64,000 nt of DNA from Amanita rubescens (Eukaryota > Basidiomycota > Agaricomycetes > Agaricales > Amanitaceae), in assembly GCA_015039365.1 (NCBI GenBank), contig WION01000012.1, forward strand, positions 62,001 through 126,000, given 5' to 3'. The first letter of the stretch is position 1, and each line of letters starts with the position of its first letter. A program made the translations under genes and the position numbers. Positions 45,690 through 57,939 of this stretch are shown one piece after another. Below the pieces are notes generated by a model. It was given only the letters and a program-made list of their open reading frames with translations. It searched no databases and was not told where the DNA came from.

Positions 45690-46975
45690 AAAGCATCCGC
45701 CAATGTGTACACCATGATGTGCGGAATGTCATATTGTATGTGAAGTATAAAGATTTGTTGCAAATATCATCCACAGATGACAATGTTGCAATAGGTGGAA
45801 CATTTTTGTTGTGCAAATGATAATGTATGTATAGGCCTGAAAATACACCGCCAATCAAGGGACTGCAATGGGCGGATGATTTTTCAGCTTAGTATGATGT
45901 AATAAAGTATCTGCCAATGAAGATGTTGGAAGCTGTGGAATATTATTTTCTGTTGGGCGAGAGATAGTGTTGTGACCAACCGAAATCATGTAAAAATCAT
46001 CCGCGGATGACAGTGGTGCAATAGGCGGAGCATTTTTGTAAATTTATGTGCCAATTAAGACACTGCAACTTGTAGAAGATAAATTTCTACTGAGCAAGAG
46101 ATAGTGTTGTGACCAACCAAATCCATGTGAAAATCATCCGCGGATGACAATGGTGCAATAGGCGGAGCATTTTTGTAAATTTATGTGCCAATTAAGACAC
46201 TACAACTTGTAGAAGATAAATTTCTACAGATCAAAACATAGTGTTGTGACCAACTGAATCCATGTGAAAATCATCCGCGGATGACAGTGCTTCAATAGGC
46301 GGAGCATTTTTGTAATTTTATCTGCCAATTATGATGCTCCGCAGATGACAGTGTTGTAATCAGCGGAGCTTTTATTTATTTAATCACAGAGAAGAAATAC
46401 TATATGCAAAAGGTGAACGGATGAGGCAAGTAAGCAAGTAAACATGCTGAATCCCACTGGCAATGGACGAGCATTACATGAGGTCAAATAGTCTCCGCGG
46501 ATTGAGACATTGCAATTGGCGGACTGATCTGCACTCAAGCATGAGCAATACTGACAACATGAACATTCAAGTCATTGAGACAATGCACCAATCATAGTGC
46601 CCAAATAGAGGGGCAAAGAGATGGGTAAAGAGAGGGTAAAGAGAGCACAAAGAGAGCACAAAGAGAGGAATATAAATAGATCACTACTCTGACAACTGAT
46701 GAATGAGGCTGATGAAGATATGTGCCAGATGCAACTGTAACATCCGCCGATGACAATGGTCCAATAGGCGGAACATCTCATGATGTATACAATAGTTTTG
46801 ATGACATGTCCCAGATGCGACTGTAATGTCCACCGATGACAACGTTCTGATAGGCAGAATGTCTGCCCATGTATACAACTTGAATGCTGATGTGCCAGCT
46901 GATGACAATGTTCTGACTGGTGTAACAATGTGATCATCCGCCAATGACAACATTCCAATCGGCGGAATATCTGTA
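45690..46975. repeat. Cluster of ~13 ~30-bp inverted repeats, TCCGC...GCGGA
   Basis: Units have the form TCCGCCGATGACAATGTTGC then AATAGGCGGA, an inverted CCGCC(A/G)AT...ATAGGCGG with a ~14-nt centre. They occur near 45695, 45771, 45850, 45911, 45999, 46135, 46271, 46337, 46494, 46741, 46830, 46898 and 46937. Some are perfect at the ends, others decayed. Three of them sit in a 136-bp tandem repeat (about 45960-46330) with GATAGTGTTGTGACCAACC. Most are followed by CATTTTT or a CAT(T/A)TCT-like tract. Confidence 0.8.
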
Positions 46976-47108
46976 TACTTATAATGACAATGAAGGCAAC
47001 GGTGTAGGCATGTCACAACAATGACTTTCTACAATCCAGTGAGTCTACTGTCTCATCGCACACTCAGGCTAGCAATCAGAGTCAAAGTACGGTCATAGCG
47101 GATATACC

Positions 47109-47116
47109 TGACGTCA
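47109..47116. promoter_or_regulatory. CRE/ATF-type site upstream of the Lys-rich gene
   Basis: A perfect TGACGTCA palindrome, the consensus for CREB/ATF-type bZIP factors, about 364 bp before the ATG at 47480. A single 8-bp match can arise by chance. Confidence 0.25.
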
Positions 47117-47479
47117 TCGTTACATAACTATGACCAATATGATGCTAACATATCTTAAAACGACAAACTTGACCCGAGAAAAAGCAAAAGATCAGAAAGC
47201 GAGATGATTATCTGCTTGAAAACCAGTGAAACACCGTTATCTCATTAACCCTTTCTCAGTTTACATCAATATGGGATCTCATGGCGCAACAGGAGGCGCT
47301 AAGTTCACGTCCTCTTTGCATGAGGCGTGATGGGAGCCAGGGATCAATATCAATACTGATCAATCAGCTGGTATTAATTTCGGTAAGTGCGATTGAAACT
47401 TGTTTCAGATGTTCGCTTGCCGACTAATTGAAAGGGTCAGCAATGATAAGTAGAGCGCAGCGCGCTGTCCCCCATTCCC

Positions 47480-48260
47480 ATGTCACTTGACAACATGTCT
47501 GATACAAGCACTCAATCGAACGTCGTTAACGTTGAAGCAAACGCTGGGGAGAAGCGTGGATTTAAACCGAAGGTGAGCATGATGATACATTACTATTAAA
47601 CAGAATCGGACTTGGAATCGCTGACAATTGATTCAGAAGATTGATGTTCCTCACGCAGCGAAAAGCGCTGAGGATGAAGGCGAAGCAGATGGTATGGACT
47701 CAGCTGGATCCAATGGGGATGATGATATGATCGTAGATGGACCAGTGAGCAAAGCGTCTTTATTCATTGCCAATGGCTGATGTATGATTAACTAGCCACC
47801 TGGGAATACGAATGGGAACGATATGGTGCGTAATTCATACAATTTCTAGCAAACAGCGCTCACAATCACGTAGGACGGAACGGAGAGTGTTGTCAAAGAG
47901 GGTACAAAGGCAAAAGGGAAGAAGAAGGCAGCGAAAAAGGTGGCGAAGAAGGCGGGGAAGAAGGCGGTGAAGAAGGTGGCGTCAGAGCATGAGGTATGGA
48001 GAGATGATATGTTCTCTCAGGCGCTAACATGGATTTACTAGACGACGGACGATGAATATCAAGATGTGGCTGAGGAAGATGATGGAATGGATGAGGAGCG
48101 GCCACCCACAAAAGCGAGCAAAGGAAAGAAGGCCGGGACGACTGCTAAGGAAACGGCTAAGCAAAGCATGAACGAAATGAAGGTCGTAGACGCACAATTC
48201 TCGATCAACATCATCAATTATACACCTTTTTATAACACTAGTACTATAAACATATCATAG
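47480..48260 (+). CDS. Lys-rich small nuclear-type protein, 5 exons, 189 aa
   Basis: Exons 47480-47572, 47637-47744, 47796-47825, 47874-47993 and 48042-48260 (short GT-AG introns) give 570 nt in one frame. The protein has an acidic segment (DDDMIVDGP), then KKKAAKKVAKKAGKKAVKKV, similar in style to histone H1 tails, then TTDDEYQDVAEEDDG and more Lys. The C-terminal end (INYTPFYNTSTINIS) lies in AT-rich DNA that resembles an interspersed repeat at 7070-7195, so the original 3' end may have been replaced. Confidence 0.5.
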
Positions 48261-48690
48261 ATTTTTTCAAATCTTATTGTATCAATGGAAAGGTATCATA
48301 TACCACTTACTAACCCTGCAATAGCTAAGAAATCGGCGGTCCAGTTTTCGAGTTATTGAGCCTTCAATATTCATCAAGTTGTGACCTGTAGTGACATATA
48401 GGTCACAACACCAGGAGCGCTTACCCTCTGCTCTCCACTGCTGTCACACCCCTCTGGACTGTTCAATTGGAATGTATGATATAAGGAAACATCCTTTTGC
48501 TCATCAGAAATAGATGAGGAGGTATAGAAATGGCAGCAGCAATGGTCAAATGCTAAGAGGCGGTGAATGTTAAATACTATACAGTGTACATTACAATGGC
48601 TAGACTATCCCAAACTTATCAAATATGTCATTGGGACATCCTCAATTAAGATTCCAATGGGTTTGAGGTGTAAGGAGTGACCAGAAAGGC
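48225..48690. other. Non-coding stretch; conserved repeat-like segment
   Basis: AATAGCTAAGAAATCGGCGG and the following CAGTTTTCGAG at about 48325-48358 match 7153-7187 with several substitutions. AGTGACATATAGGTCAC-type inverted sequence follows. No gene recognised. Confidence 0.4.
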
Positions 48691-49079
48691 AACGACATTT
48701 TGGTACGTTTGGGCTACGTTTTGGTACGTTTCAAGGTAACTTGCTTATCACAAGCAGCAGCACTCTCAGGAAACTTTGCTGGGCACTTAGGATTATATCC
48801 TTACCAACTGTAATTTATTTGAGGGGATGGGTGCAGCCAGGGAGGCCACTACGTTTTGCTACGTTTTACTAAGTTCTATATTTCACACGCTATAAGTTTC
48901 AAGATGAGTTGTATATCACAAGCACAACAAGGAGCGGTGCTCTCAGAAACCTTGGGTGGGCACTTAGGATCATGTACTTACACACTGTAATTTATTTGAG
49001 AGGAGGGGGGCAGCCAGGAAGGCCACTACGTTTTGCTACGTTTTGCTACGTTCTATATTTCACACGCTATAAGTTTCAA

Positions 49080-50720
49080 GATGAGTTGTATATCACAAGC
49101 ACAACAAAGAGCGGTGCTCTCAGAAGACTTGGGTGGGCACTTAGGATCATATCCTTACAAACTGTAATTTATTTGAGAGGAGGGGAGCAGCCAGGAAGGC
49201 CGCGACGTTTCACTACGTTTTGCTACGTTCCATATTTCACACGATATAAGTTTCAAGATGAGTTGTATATCATAAGCACAACTGAGAGTGGTGCTCTCAG
49301 AAACCTTGGGTGGTCACTTTGGATCATATCATTACAATCTACATTTTATTTGAGGTGAGGGGGGCAGCCAGGAAGGCCGCGACGTTTTGCTACGTTTTGC
49401 TACGTTCTATATTTCACACGCTATAAGTTTCAAGATGAGTTGCATATCACAAGTACAACTGAGAGTGGTGCTCTCAGAAACCTTGGGTGGTCACTTTGGA
49501 TCATATCATTACAATCTACATTTTATTTGAGGTGAGGGGAGCAGCCAGGAAGGCCACTACGTTTTGCTACATTTTGCTACGTTCTATATTTCACACGCTA
49601 TAAGTTTCAAGATGAGTTGTCTATCACAAGCACAACTGAGACCGGTGCTCTCAGAAATCTTGGGTGGTCACTTTGGATCATATCATTACAATCTACATTT
49701 TATTTGAGGTGAGGGGAGCAGCCAGGGAGGCCACTACGTTTTGCTACGTTTTGCTACGTTCTATATTTCACACGCTATAAGTTTCAAGATGAGTTGTATA
49801 TCACAAGCACAACAAAGAGCGGTGCTCTCAGAAATCTTGGGTGGTCACTTTGGATCATATCATTACAATCTACAATTTATTTGAGGTGAGGGGAGCAGCC
49901 AGGAAGGCCACTACGTTTTGCTACGTTTTGCTACGTTCTATATTTCACACGCTATAAGTTTCAAGATGAGTTGTATATCACAAGCACAACAAAGAGCGGT
50001 GCTCTCAGAAGACTTGGGTGGGCACTTAGGATCATATCCTTACAAACTGTAATTTATTTGAGAGGAGGGGAGCAGCCAGGAAGGCCGCGACGTTTCACTA
50101 CGTTTTGCTACGTTCCATATTTCACACGATATAAGTTTCAAGATGAGTTGTATATCATAAGCACAACTGAGAGTGGTGCTCTCAGAAACCTTGGGTGGTC
50201 ACTTTGGATCATATCATTACAATCTACATTTTATTTGAGGTGAGGGGGGCAGCCAGGAAGGCCGCGACGTTTTGCTACGTTTTGCTACGTTCTATATTTC
50301 ACACGCTATAAGTTTCAAGATGAGTTGCATATCACAAGTACAACTGAGAGTGGTGCTCTCAGAAACCTTGGGTGGTCACTTTGGATCATATCATTACAAT
50401 CTACATTTTATTTGAGGTGAGGGGAGCAGCCAGGAAGGCCACTACGTTTTGCTACATTTTGCTACGTTCTATATTTCACACGCTATAAGTTTCAAGATGA
50501 GTTGTCTATCACAAGCACAACTGAGACCGGTGCTCTCAGAAATCTTGGGTGGTCACTTTGGATCATATCATTACAATCTACATTTTATTTGAGGTGAGGG
50601 GAGCAGCCAGGGAGGCCACTACGTTTTGCTACGTTTTGCTACGTTCTATATTTCACACGCTATAAGTTTCAAGATGAGTTGTATATCACAAGCACAACAA
50701 AGAGCGGTGCTCTCAGAAAC
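49080..50720. repeat. Higher-order repeat of 5 monomers (891 bp), two copies
   Basis: Diagnostic variants (AGAAGACTTGGG, GAGTTGCATATCACAAGTAC, GAGTTGTCTATCACAAGC with GAGACCGG) appear in the same order at offsets of exactly 891 bp: 49080/49971, 49258/50149, 49436/50327, 49614/50505. Copy 2 departs from copy 1 in its fifth monomer (about 50700). Confidence 0.85.
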
Positions 50721-52228
50721 CTTGGATGGTCACTTGGGATGATATCATTACGATCTACAATTTATTTGAGGTGAGGGGGGCAGCCAAGGAGGCCACTACG
50801 TTTTGCTACGTTTTGCTACGTTTTACTAAGTTCTATATTTCACAAGCTATAAGTTTCAAGATGAGTTGTATATCACAAGCACAACAAAGAGCAGTGCTCT
50901 CAAAAACCTTGGGTGGTCACTTTGGATCATATCATTACAATCTACAATTTATTTGAGGTGAGGGGAGCAGCCAGGAAGGTCACTACGTTTTGCTACGTTT
51001 TGCTACGTTCTATATTTCACACGCTATAAGTTTCAAGATGAGTTGTATATCACAAGCACAACAAAGAGCGGTGCTCTCAGAAGACTTGGGTGGTCACTTT
51101 GGATCATATCATTACAATCTACATTTTATTTGAGGTGAGGGGGGCAGCCAAGGAGGCCACTACGTTTTGCTACGTTTTGCTACGTTTTACTAAGTTCTAT
51201 ATTTCACACGCTATAAGTTTCAAGATGAGTTGTATATCACAAGCACAACAAAGAGCGGTGCTCTCAAACACCTTGGGTGGTCACTTGGGATCACATCATT
51301 ACAATCTACATTTTATTTGAGATGAGGGGAGCAGCCAGGGAGGCCACTATGTTTTGCTACGTTTTGCTACCTTCTATATTTCACACGCTATAAGTTTCAA
51401 GATGAGTTGTATATCACAAGCACAACAAAGAGCGGTGCTCTCAGAAGACTTGGGTGGTCACTTTGTATCATATTATTACAATCTACAATTTATTTGAGGT
51501 GAGGGGGGCAGCCAAGGAGGCCACTACGTTTTGCTACGTTTTGCTACGTTTTGCTACGTTTTACTAAGTTCTATATTTCACACGCTATAAGTTTCAAGAT
51601 GAGTTGTATATCACAAGCACAACAAAGAGCGGTGCTCTCAAAAACCTTGGGTGGTCACTTGGGATCACATCATTACAATCTACATTTTATTTGAGATGAG
51701 GCGAGCAGCCAGGGAGGCCACTACGTTTTGCTACGTTTTGCTACGTTCTATATTTCACACGCTATAAGTTTCAAGATGAGTTGTATATCACAAGCACAAC
51801 AAAGAGCGGTGCTCTCAAAAACCTTGGGTGGTCACTTGGGATCACATCATTACAATCTACATTTTATTTGAGATGAGGGGAGCAGCCAGGGAGGCCACTA
51901 CGTTTTGCTCCGTTTTGCTACGTTCTATATTTCACACGCTATAAGTTTCAAGATGAGTTGTATATCACAAGCACAACTGAGAGCGGTGCTCTCAGAAACT
52001 TTGGGTGGTCACTTTGGATCATATCATTACAATCTACATTTTATTTGAGATGAGGGGAGCAGCCAGGGAGGCAACTACGTTTTGCTACGTTTTACTACGT
52101 TTCATATATCACAAGCACAACTCAGAGCGGTGCTCTCAGATAGCTTGTGTGGGCACTTGGGATTATATCCTTACAATCTATGATTTATTTGAGGGGAGGG
52201 GAGCAGCCAGGAAGGCGTGCATTGAAGT

Positions 52229-52292
52229 CTGTTATAGTTTAGAGTCACATGATTATGTATAAATACTTAGAACATACATAGTCATGTGACTC
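52229..52292. mobile_element. Short hairpin (MITE-like) inserted in a satellite monomer
   Basis: AGAGTCACATGATTATGTA ... TACATAGTCATGTGACTCT, an imperfect inverted repeat of ~19 bp arms around TAAATACTTAG. The same unit occurs at about 57882-57935, where it also borders satellite-like sequence. Confidence 0.6.
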
Positions 52293-54654
52293 TCAACGCT
52301 CGTCTCAAGATGAGTTGTATATCACAAGCACAATGCAGAGCGGCGCTCTCAGGAGACTTGGGTGGTCACTTGGGATTATATCCTTACAAACTGTAATTTA
52401 TTTGAGGGCATGGGAGCAGCCAGGGATGCCGCGACATTTCACTACGTTTTGCTACATTTCATATTTCACACCCTATAAGTTTCAAGATGAGTTGGATATC
52501 ACAAGCACAACAAAGAGCAGTGCTCTCAGAAACCTTGGATGGTCACTTGGGATGATATCATTACGATCTACAATTTATTTGAGGTGAAGGGGGCAGCCAA
52601 GGAGGCCACTACGTTTTGCTACGTTTTGCTACGTTTTACTAAGTTCTATATTTCACACGCTATAAGTTTCAAGATGAGTTGTATATCATAAGCACAACTG
52701 AGAGTGGTGCTCTCAAAAACCTTGGGTGGTCACTTGGGATTATATCCTTACAATCTACATTTTATTTGAGGTGAGGGGAGCAGCCAAGGAGGCCGCGACG
52801 TTTCACTACGTTTTGCTACGTTTCATATTTCACACGCTATAAGTTTCAAGATGAGTTGTCTATCACAAGCACAACTGAGACCGGTGCTCTCAGAAACCTT
52901 GGGTGGTCACTTTGGATCATATCATTACAATCTACAATTTATTTGAGGTGAGGGGAGCAGCCAGGAAGGCCACTACGTTTTGCTACGTTTTGCTACGTTC
53001 TATATTTCACACGCTATAAGTTTCAAGATGAGTTGTATATCACAAGCACAATTGAGAGCGGTGCTCTCAGAAATCTTGGGTGGTCACTTTGGATCATATC
53101 ATTACAATCTACAATTTATTTGAGGTGAGGGGAGCAGCCAGGAAGGCCACTACGTTTTGCTACGTTTTGCTACGTTTTACTAAGTTCTATATTTCACACG
53201 CTATAAGTTTCAAGATGAGTTGTATATCACAAGCACAATTGAGAGCGGTGCTCTCAGAAATCTTGGGTGGTCACTTTGGATCATATCATTACAATCTACA
53301 ATTTATTTGAGGTGAGGGGAGCAGCCAGGAAGGCCACTACGTTTTGCTACGTTTTGCTACGTTCTATATTTCACACGCTCTAAGTTTCAAGATCACTTGC
53401 TTATCACAAGCGCAACAAAGAGCGGCACTCTCAAAAACCTTGGGTGGGCACTTAGGATCATGTCCTTACAAACTATAATTTATTTGACAGGAGGAGGGCA
53501 GCCAAACGTTTGACTACATTTTGCTACGTTTCATATTTCACACGCTATAAGTTTCAAGATGAGTTGTATATTATATTATATCACAAGCACAACTCAGAGC
53601 GGTGCTCTCAGAAACCTTGGATGATCACTTGGAATTATATCCTTACAATCTACATTTTATTTGAGGTGAGGGGAGCAGCCAAGGAGGCCACTACGTTTTG
53701 CTACGTTTTACTAAGTTCTATATTTCACACGCTATAAGTTTCAAGATGAGTTGTATATCACAAGCACAACAAAGAGCGGTGCTCTCAGAAGACTTGGGTG
53801 GGCACTTAGGATCATGTCCTTACAAACTGTAATTTATTTGAGAGGAGGGGGGCAGCCAGGAAGGCTGCGACGTTTTGCTACGTTTTGCTACGTTTCATAT
53901 TTCACACGCTCTAAGTTTCAAGATGAGTTGAATATCACAAGCACAAATCAGAGTGGTGGTCTCAGATGACTTGGGCGGGCACTTAGGATCATATCATTAC
54001 AGACTCCAATTCATTTGATGGGAGGGGAGCAGCCAGGAAGGCCGCGACGTTTTACTACATTTTGCTACGTTTTGCTACGTTCTATATTGCACACGCTCTA
54101 AGTTTTGCTATGTTTCATATATCACAAGCACAGTGCGGTAGGAATGACTGCACACCAGAGTAGTTGTAAATGTATTTTGATATATGCAGTCCATAACATT
54201 GTACTACCTCTGTTGGATTGATATATTTGATCTACTAGTCCATACCTCTTGTGCTCAAGTTAGGACGCCCACCCATTTCCCACATAAGGCTTTGGTTCTT
54301 TTTTCTCCCTTTGCCTTTTTGCTTTTGGGAGGTTCTCTCCTCAGGGGTCATAGTCAAATGTTAGTTCAGACTTGGCAGGGATATCATTTCGGGCACAAAA
54401 AACAAGAAATGGCCTCTTCATCTATTGGCAGGTTAAATGATTGTATGTGCCATTGAGACAAGCCTCGGGGATTGTATCATGTACTGCCTGGTAAACTTGT
54501 AGGTTTGGGGAGCACAAATGACTAGAGAACAGTATGAGAGAAAACCAGACGTCAAACATGCCCAGAGTGGCTACTTTATAAATCTCATCCAATTGCCTGT
54601 GGCTGCGGCATTTTGCTACGGTTTGCTACGTTTCATATGTCACTTTAGCTGTTT

Positions 54655-54765
54655 GTTAGCCGTTCATTCGCCGTTTGTTTGCCGTTCATTCGCCGTTCAT
54701 TCGCCATTCATTCACCGTTCATTCGCCGTTCGTTCGCCGTTCGTTCGCTGTTCGTTCTGTGCTCC
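54655..54765. repeat. Short tandem repeat GCCGTTCRTTC, block 1
   Basis: About nine copies of an 11-base unit GCCGTTCRTTC with substitutions, between two of the ~0.6 kb units. Confidence 0.85.
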
Positions 54766-55204
54766 AACTATTCAGACTTGAGCGATTTTGTTGACTGCAC
54801 ACAAGTTAGGACGCCCCCCCATTGCCGACATAAGGCTTTGGTTCTTTTTTCTCCCTTTGCCTTTTTGCTTTTGGGAGGTTCTCTCCTCAGGGGTCATAGT
54901 CAAATGTCAGTTCAGACTTGGCAGGGATATCTTTTCGGGCACAAAAAACAAGAAATGGCCTCTTCATCTATTGGCAGGTTAAATGATTGTATGTTTAATC
55001 TTGGCCGTCAAGACACGCCTTGGGGATTGTATCATGTACTGCCTGATAAACCTGTAGGTTTGGGGAGCATGAATGGCTAGAGAACAGTATGAGAAAAAAC
55101 CAGACGTCAAACATGCCCAGAGCGGCTACTTTATAAATCTCATCCAATTGCCTGAGGCCGCGGCATTTTGCTACGTTTTGCTACGTTTCATATGTCACTT
55201 TAGC

Positions 55205-55345
55205 TGTTTGTTAGCCGTTCGTTCGCCGTTCGTTCTGTGATCTGACTATTCAGACTTGAGAGCTAATTCTTTTAGCTGCTTGATAGCTGTTTGTTAGCCG
55301 TTTGTTCGCCGTTTGTTCGCCGTTCGTTCGCCGTTCCGACTATTC
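55205..55345. repeat. Short tandem repeat GCCGTTCGTTC, block 2
   Basis: Same 11-base unit as block 1, interrupted by TGATCTGACTATTCAGACTT, between the second and third ~0.6 kb units. Confidence 0.8.
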
Positions 55346-55690
55346 AGACTTGAGCGATTTTGTTAATTCTTGCGCACAGTGTCCATACCTCTTGTGCTCA
55401 AGTTAGGACGCCCCCCCCATTGCCGACATAAGGCTTTGGTTCTTCTTTCTCCCTTTGCCTTTTTGCTTTTGGGAGGTTCTCTCCTCAGGGGTCATAGTCA
55501 AATGTCAGTTCAGACTTGGCAGGGATATCTTTTCAGGCACAAAAAACAAGAAACGGCGTCTTCATCTATTGGCAGGTTAAATGATTGTATGTTTAATCTC
55601 GGCCATCGAGACACGCCTCGGGGATTGTATCATGTACTGCCTGGTAAACTTGTAGGTTTGGGGAGCATGAATGGCTAGAGAACAGTGGGG

Positions 55691-56060
55691 GAGCAGCTGG
55701 GAAGGCCGCAACATTTTGCTATGTTTCTGATATGTCACGCAGTGTAAGTTTCAAGATGATTTGGATATCACAACTTCACAATGTGGGTGTGTACTTGGCA
55801 TCATATCCTTACAAACTGTAATTTATTTGAGCAGACGTTTTGCTACGTTTTGCTACATTTTGCTACGTTCTATATTTCACACGCTCTAAGTTTCACGATG
55901 AGTCGGATATCACAAGCACAACTCAGAGCGGTGCTCTCAGAAGACTTGGGTGGGTACTTGGGATCATATCCTTATAGACTACGTTTTTCTACGTTTTGCT
56001 ACGTTTCGAGATAACCTCAAAGCTTTGCTACGCATTTAAGATCATGCCCTTGCAGACTGC
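55691..56060. repeat. Decayed satellite monomers bordering the second JmjC gene
   Basis: Two to three recognisable monomers with ATTTCACACGCTCTAAGTTT, AGAGCGGTGCTCTC, and GCTACGTTTT runs. They end about 15 bp before the JmjC stop codon. Confidence 0.8.
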
Positions 56061-56073
56061 ACCAGATACTATA

Positions 56074-57814
56074 CTATGATATACGGGTGTTCTTACCCCG
56101 TCCTTTTATCTGTTTGGGTTTACTGCTAGGCAACTTTGTTTTGCATTCCTCGATCCAACTCAAAACCTGCCGCGAACGTTCGTCTCCAATGTTTTTTTTG
56201 CACAACTCGCCCCACTTCGGGAGTTCAGTCCCTGCCAGGTGTTCAAACATTTCCTTGAAGTTATTGACTTGGTAATCGTCCAGGCTGCATGGATCTTGCG
56301 ATACTTCAAAATTTATATTGAAGAGATCTTTTGCCGCGCTAAAATCGTCAAAACCCCATAGTTTGAAACCCGTATGACAGCTGGTGGTAAACGTCATGAC
56401 CCCGTGGATCGTCCCAGATGGTATAACAAAACTCTTGCTAGCGTCCACTAGAAGTAGCTCCAGCTTCTCAAACTCCTCAATTGCGACCGTCATTGAGAAT
56501 CCATGAAGTGTTCCAGAAACATATTTTTTGCAAAATACCTCCAGGTTATGCGTAGTGGGTGGCCAGAAAAGCCATAACTTTGTCCCGGAAATATGTCGTA
56601 TAAATTGGGAAGCCCCACAGTAGTCGACGTGGGGATCGGTGATAGACCCCCTGGGGTTAATTGAGCTTAACCATGTAGGCTTTTTGGCCCCCAGACCATG
56701 CTCGTACACATGGCTGACGCTCCCTTCGAATGGTCCTGCCGTCAAGGAACATTTTCCCAGACCTCCTTTTGTCTCCGGTATGGTCAACGCTCCGAGGAGA
56801 GGACACGACGAGCCTTTGTCCCCTGCCTGAGACAAGGATGATAGCACGTCCATGATCGTAACGTGGGTCACCTGAGTTCCAAGCCCCAAGTTAACCTTGC
56901 TGATATTCGCGTCTTTCGCCTGACTTAGATCGTGAAGGACGTCTTGAAGTTTGGGTTGGGGGTTGAAGGGTCCATGATCCGCATCTGCGAGTAGATGCAC
57001 GTGTGTCATGGCGGTGCCGTGCGGGATCATACATGGATGCTCGATTAATTTTGCGAGGATGTCGCATCCTCGGTCGTGCGTTTGACTGATATTGGATATA
57101 GGAGGGGTGGCCCAGAGAATAAATTTCTCTAGTATCCAACGATTCCCTTCATGCGCCAAATCAGGGAGGGAACGCGTGTTATCGACAGTAGCAGAGAGAG
57201 GACTTGGTGGTATCCCCGTTCGTAGACGCTTTCCGCCTTTGTTTTCATGATCGCTATGGGAGCGCTTCCTACTGGGAGATGACCCTTCAGCTTGTTGATT
57301 ATTTGAAGTGCTTGATTTGGTATCAAAGTAGGAGGTGACACTCCTCCACCGGAACACGTATTCCTCCAGCACGAATTTCGATTTGAGCGTTGGGTGAGTC
57401 GAATACGGCTTATTGAGGCGAGGGCATCGACGTCTCCCGTCTTTACAATCCTCGTCGATAGAACGCCATTTTGAGTGGGCCTTGTAATATATCTTGTGGT
57501 TATCATGATTTTTGCCTGGTACGACGGGAGGGCAGTTCCTCTCTGCCGTTTCTATCACAACATCCTGAAACGAAGTTTGAACGGCGATATCCCCAACAGA
57601 ACCGATCCGTTCGGCTGGAGCATTAGGCCCGACGAAGAGACTGTAGCATAGTTTCCTCTTTTGGAAAGTAAAATTCATGGCCACCTTTCGGAACGCGTCG
57701 CTCTCTGCCTCGCCTCCGCAGTCAGCTATAGTATTCAAGCACCGTAATAGAATCGCTCCTACCGATAGTAGCAGCCGTTATCTCGCCATTGACAGGGTAG
57801 TATGTTTCCGACAT
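56074..57814 (-). CDS. JmjC-domain protein (second type), 2 exons, 567 aa
   Basis: Exon 1 57814-57763 (start MSETYYPVNGE), a 37-nt GT-AG intron 57762-57726, exon 2 57725-56074; 1704 nt in frame. Residues ~155-190 are Ser/Lys-rich with RKRSHSDHENKGGKRLR, a likely nuclear signal. The C-terminal half is a JmjC cupin: SITDPHVDYCGAS with HxD (H383, D385), GTKLWLFWPP with the Lys that would contact 2-oxoglutarate (~K400), and VIPSGTIHGVMTF with the distal His (H458). It is not closely similar to the JmjC protein at 13.75-18.16 kb. Satellite sequence lies on both sides. Substrate unknown; histone or protein hydroxylation/demethylation is the family expectation. Confidence 0.8.
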
Positions 57815-57881
57815 TTCTAGTTCCGTTTATAAGTTTTGAGGTTCCGAAGTTCCGAAGCGCGTTGAAGACTGTTAATAGTTT

Positions 57882-57935
57882 AGAGTCACATGATTATGTA
57901 TAAATACTTAGTATGTACATAGTCATGTGACTCTG
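57882..57935. mobile_element. Short hairpin (MITE-like), second copy
   Basis: AGAGTCACATGATTATGTAT ... CATAGTCATGTGACTCT, near-identical to 52229-52292. Both copies are followed by a GCTCGTCTCAA segment. Confidence 0.6.
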
Positions 57936-57939
57936 AATG

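Larger units (their letters stand above)
48690..54165. repeat. ~178-bp satellite array, about 30 monomers
   Basis: Each monomer contains ATTTCACACGCTATAAGTTT, GATGAGTTGTATATCACAAG, a small hairpin AGAGCGGTGCTCT, CTTGGGTGGTCACTTTGG, GATCATATCATTACAATCTA, ATTTGAGGTGAGGGGAGCAG and a run of one to four GCTACGTTTT 10-mers. Monomers differ by a few per cent to perhaps 15 per cent by eye and all face the same way. All open frames here are by-products of the repeat. Confidence 0.95.
54180..55690. repeat. Three tandem copies of a ~0.6 kb unit
   Basis: Copies at about 54245-54650, 54795-55200 and 55390-55690 share CTCAAGTTAGGACGCCC, CCTTTTTGCTTTTGGGAGGT, TTGGCAGGGATATC, and GGTTAAATGATTGTATG. They have open frames over part of their length (LLGGSLLRGHSQM), but the frames differ in length and end, so coding is not supported. 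Between the copies the unit ends with TGCTACGTTT of the satellite family. Confidence 0.85.

Noticed and set aside
48909..53969. Repeated 70-150 aa open frames in the satellite
   Set aside because: They follow the 178-bp period (not a multiple of 3), change frame between monomers and have no start context; repeat by-products.
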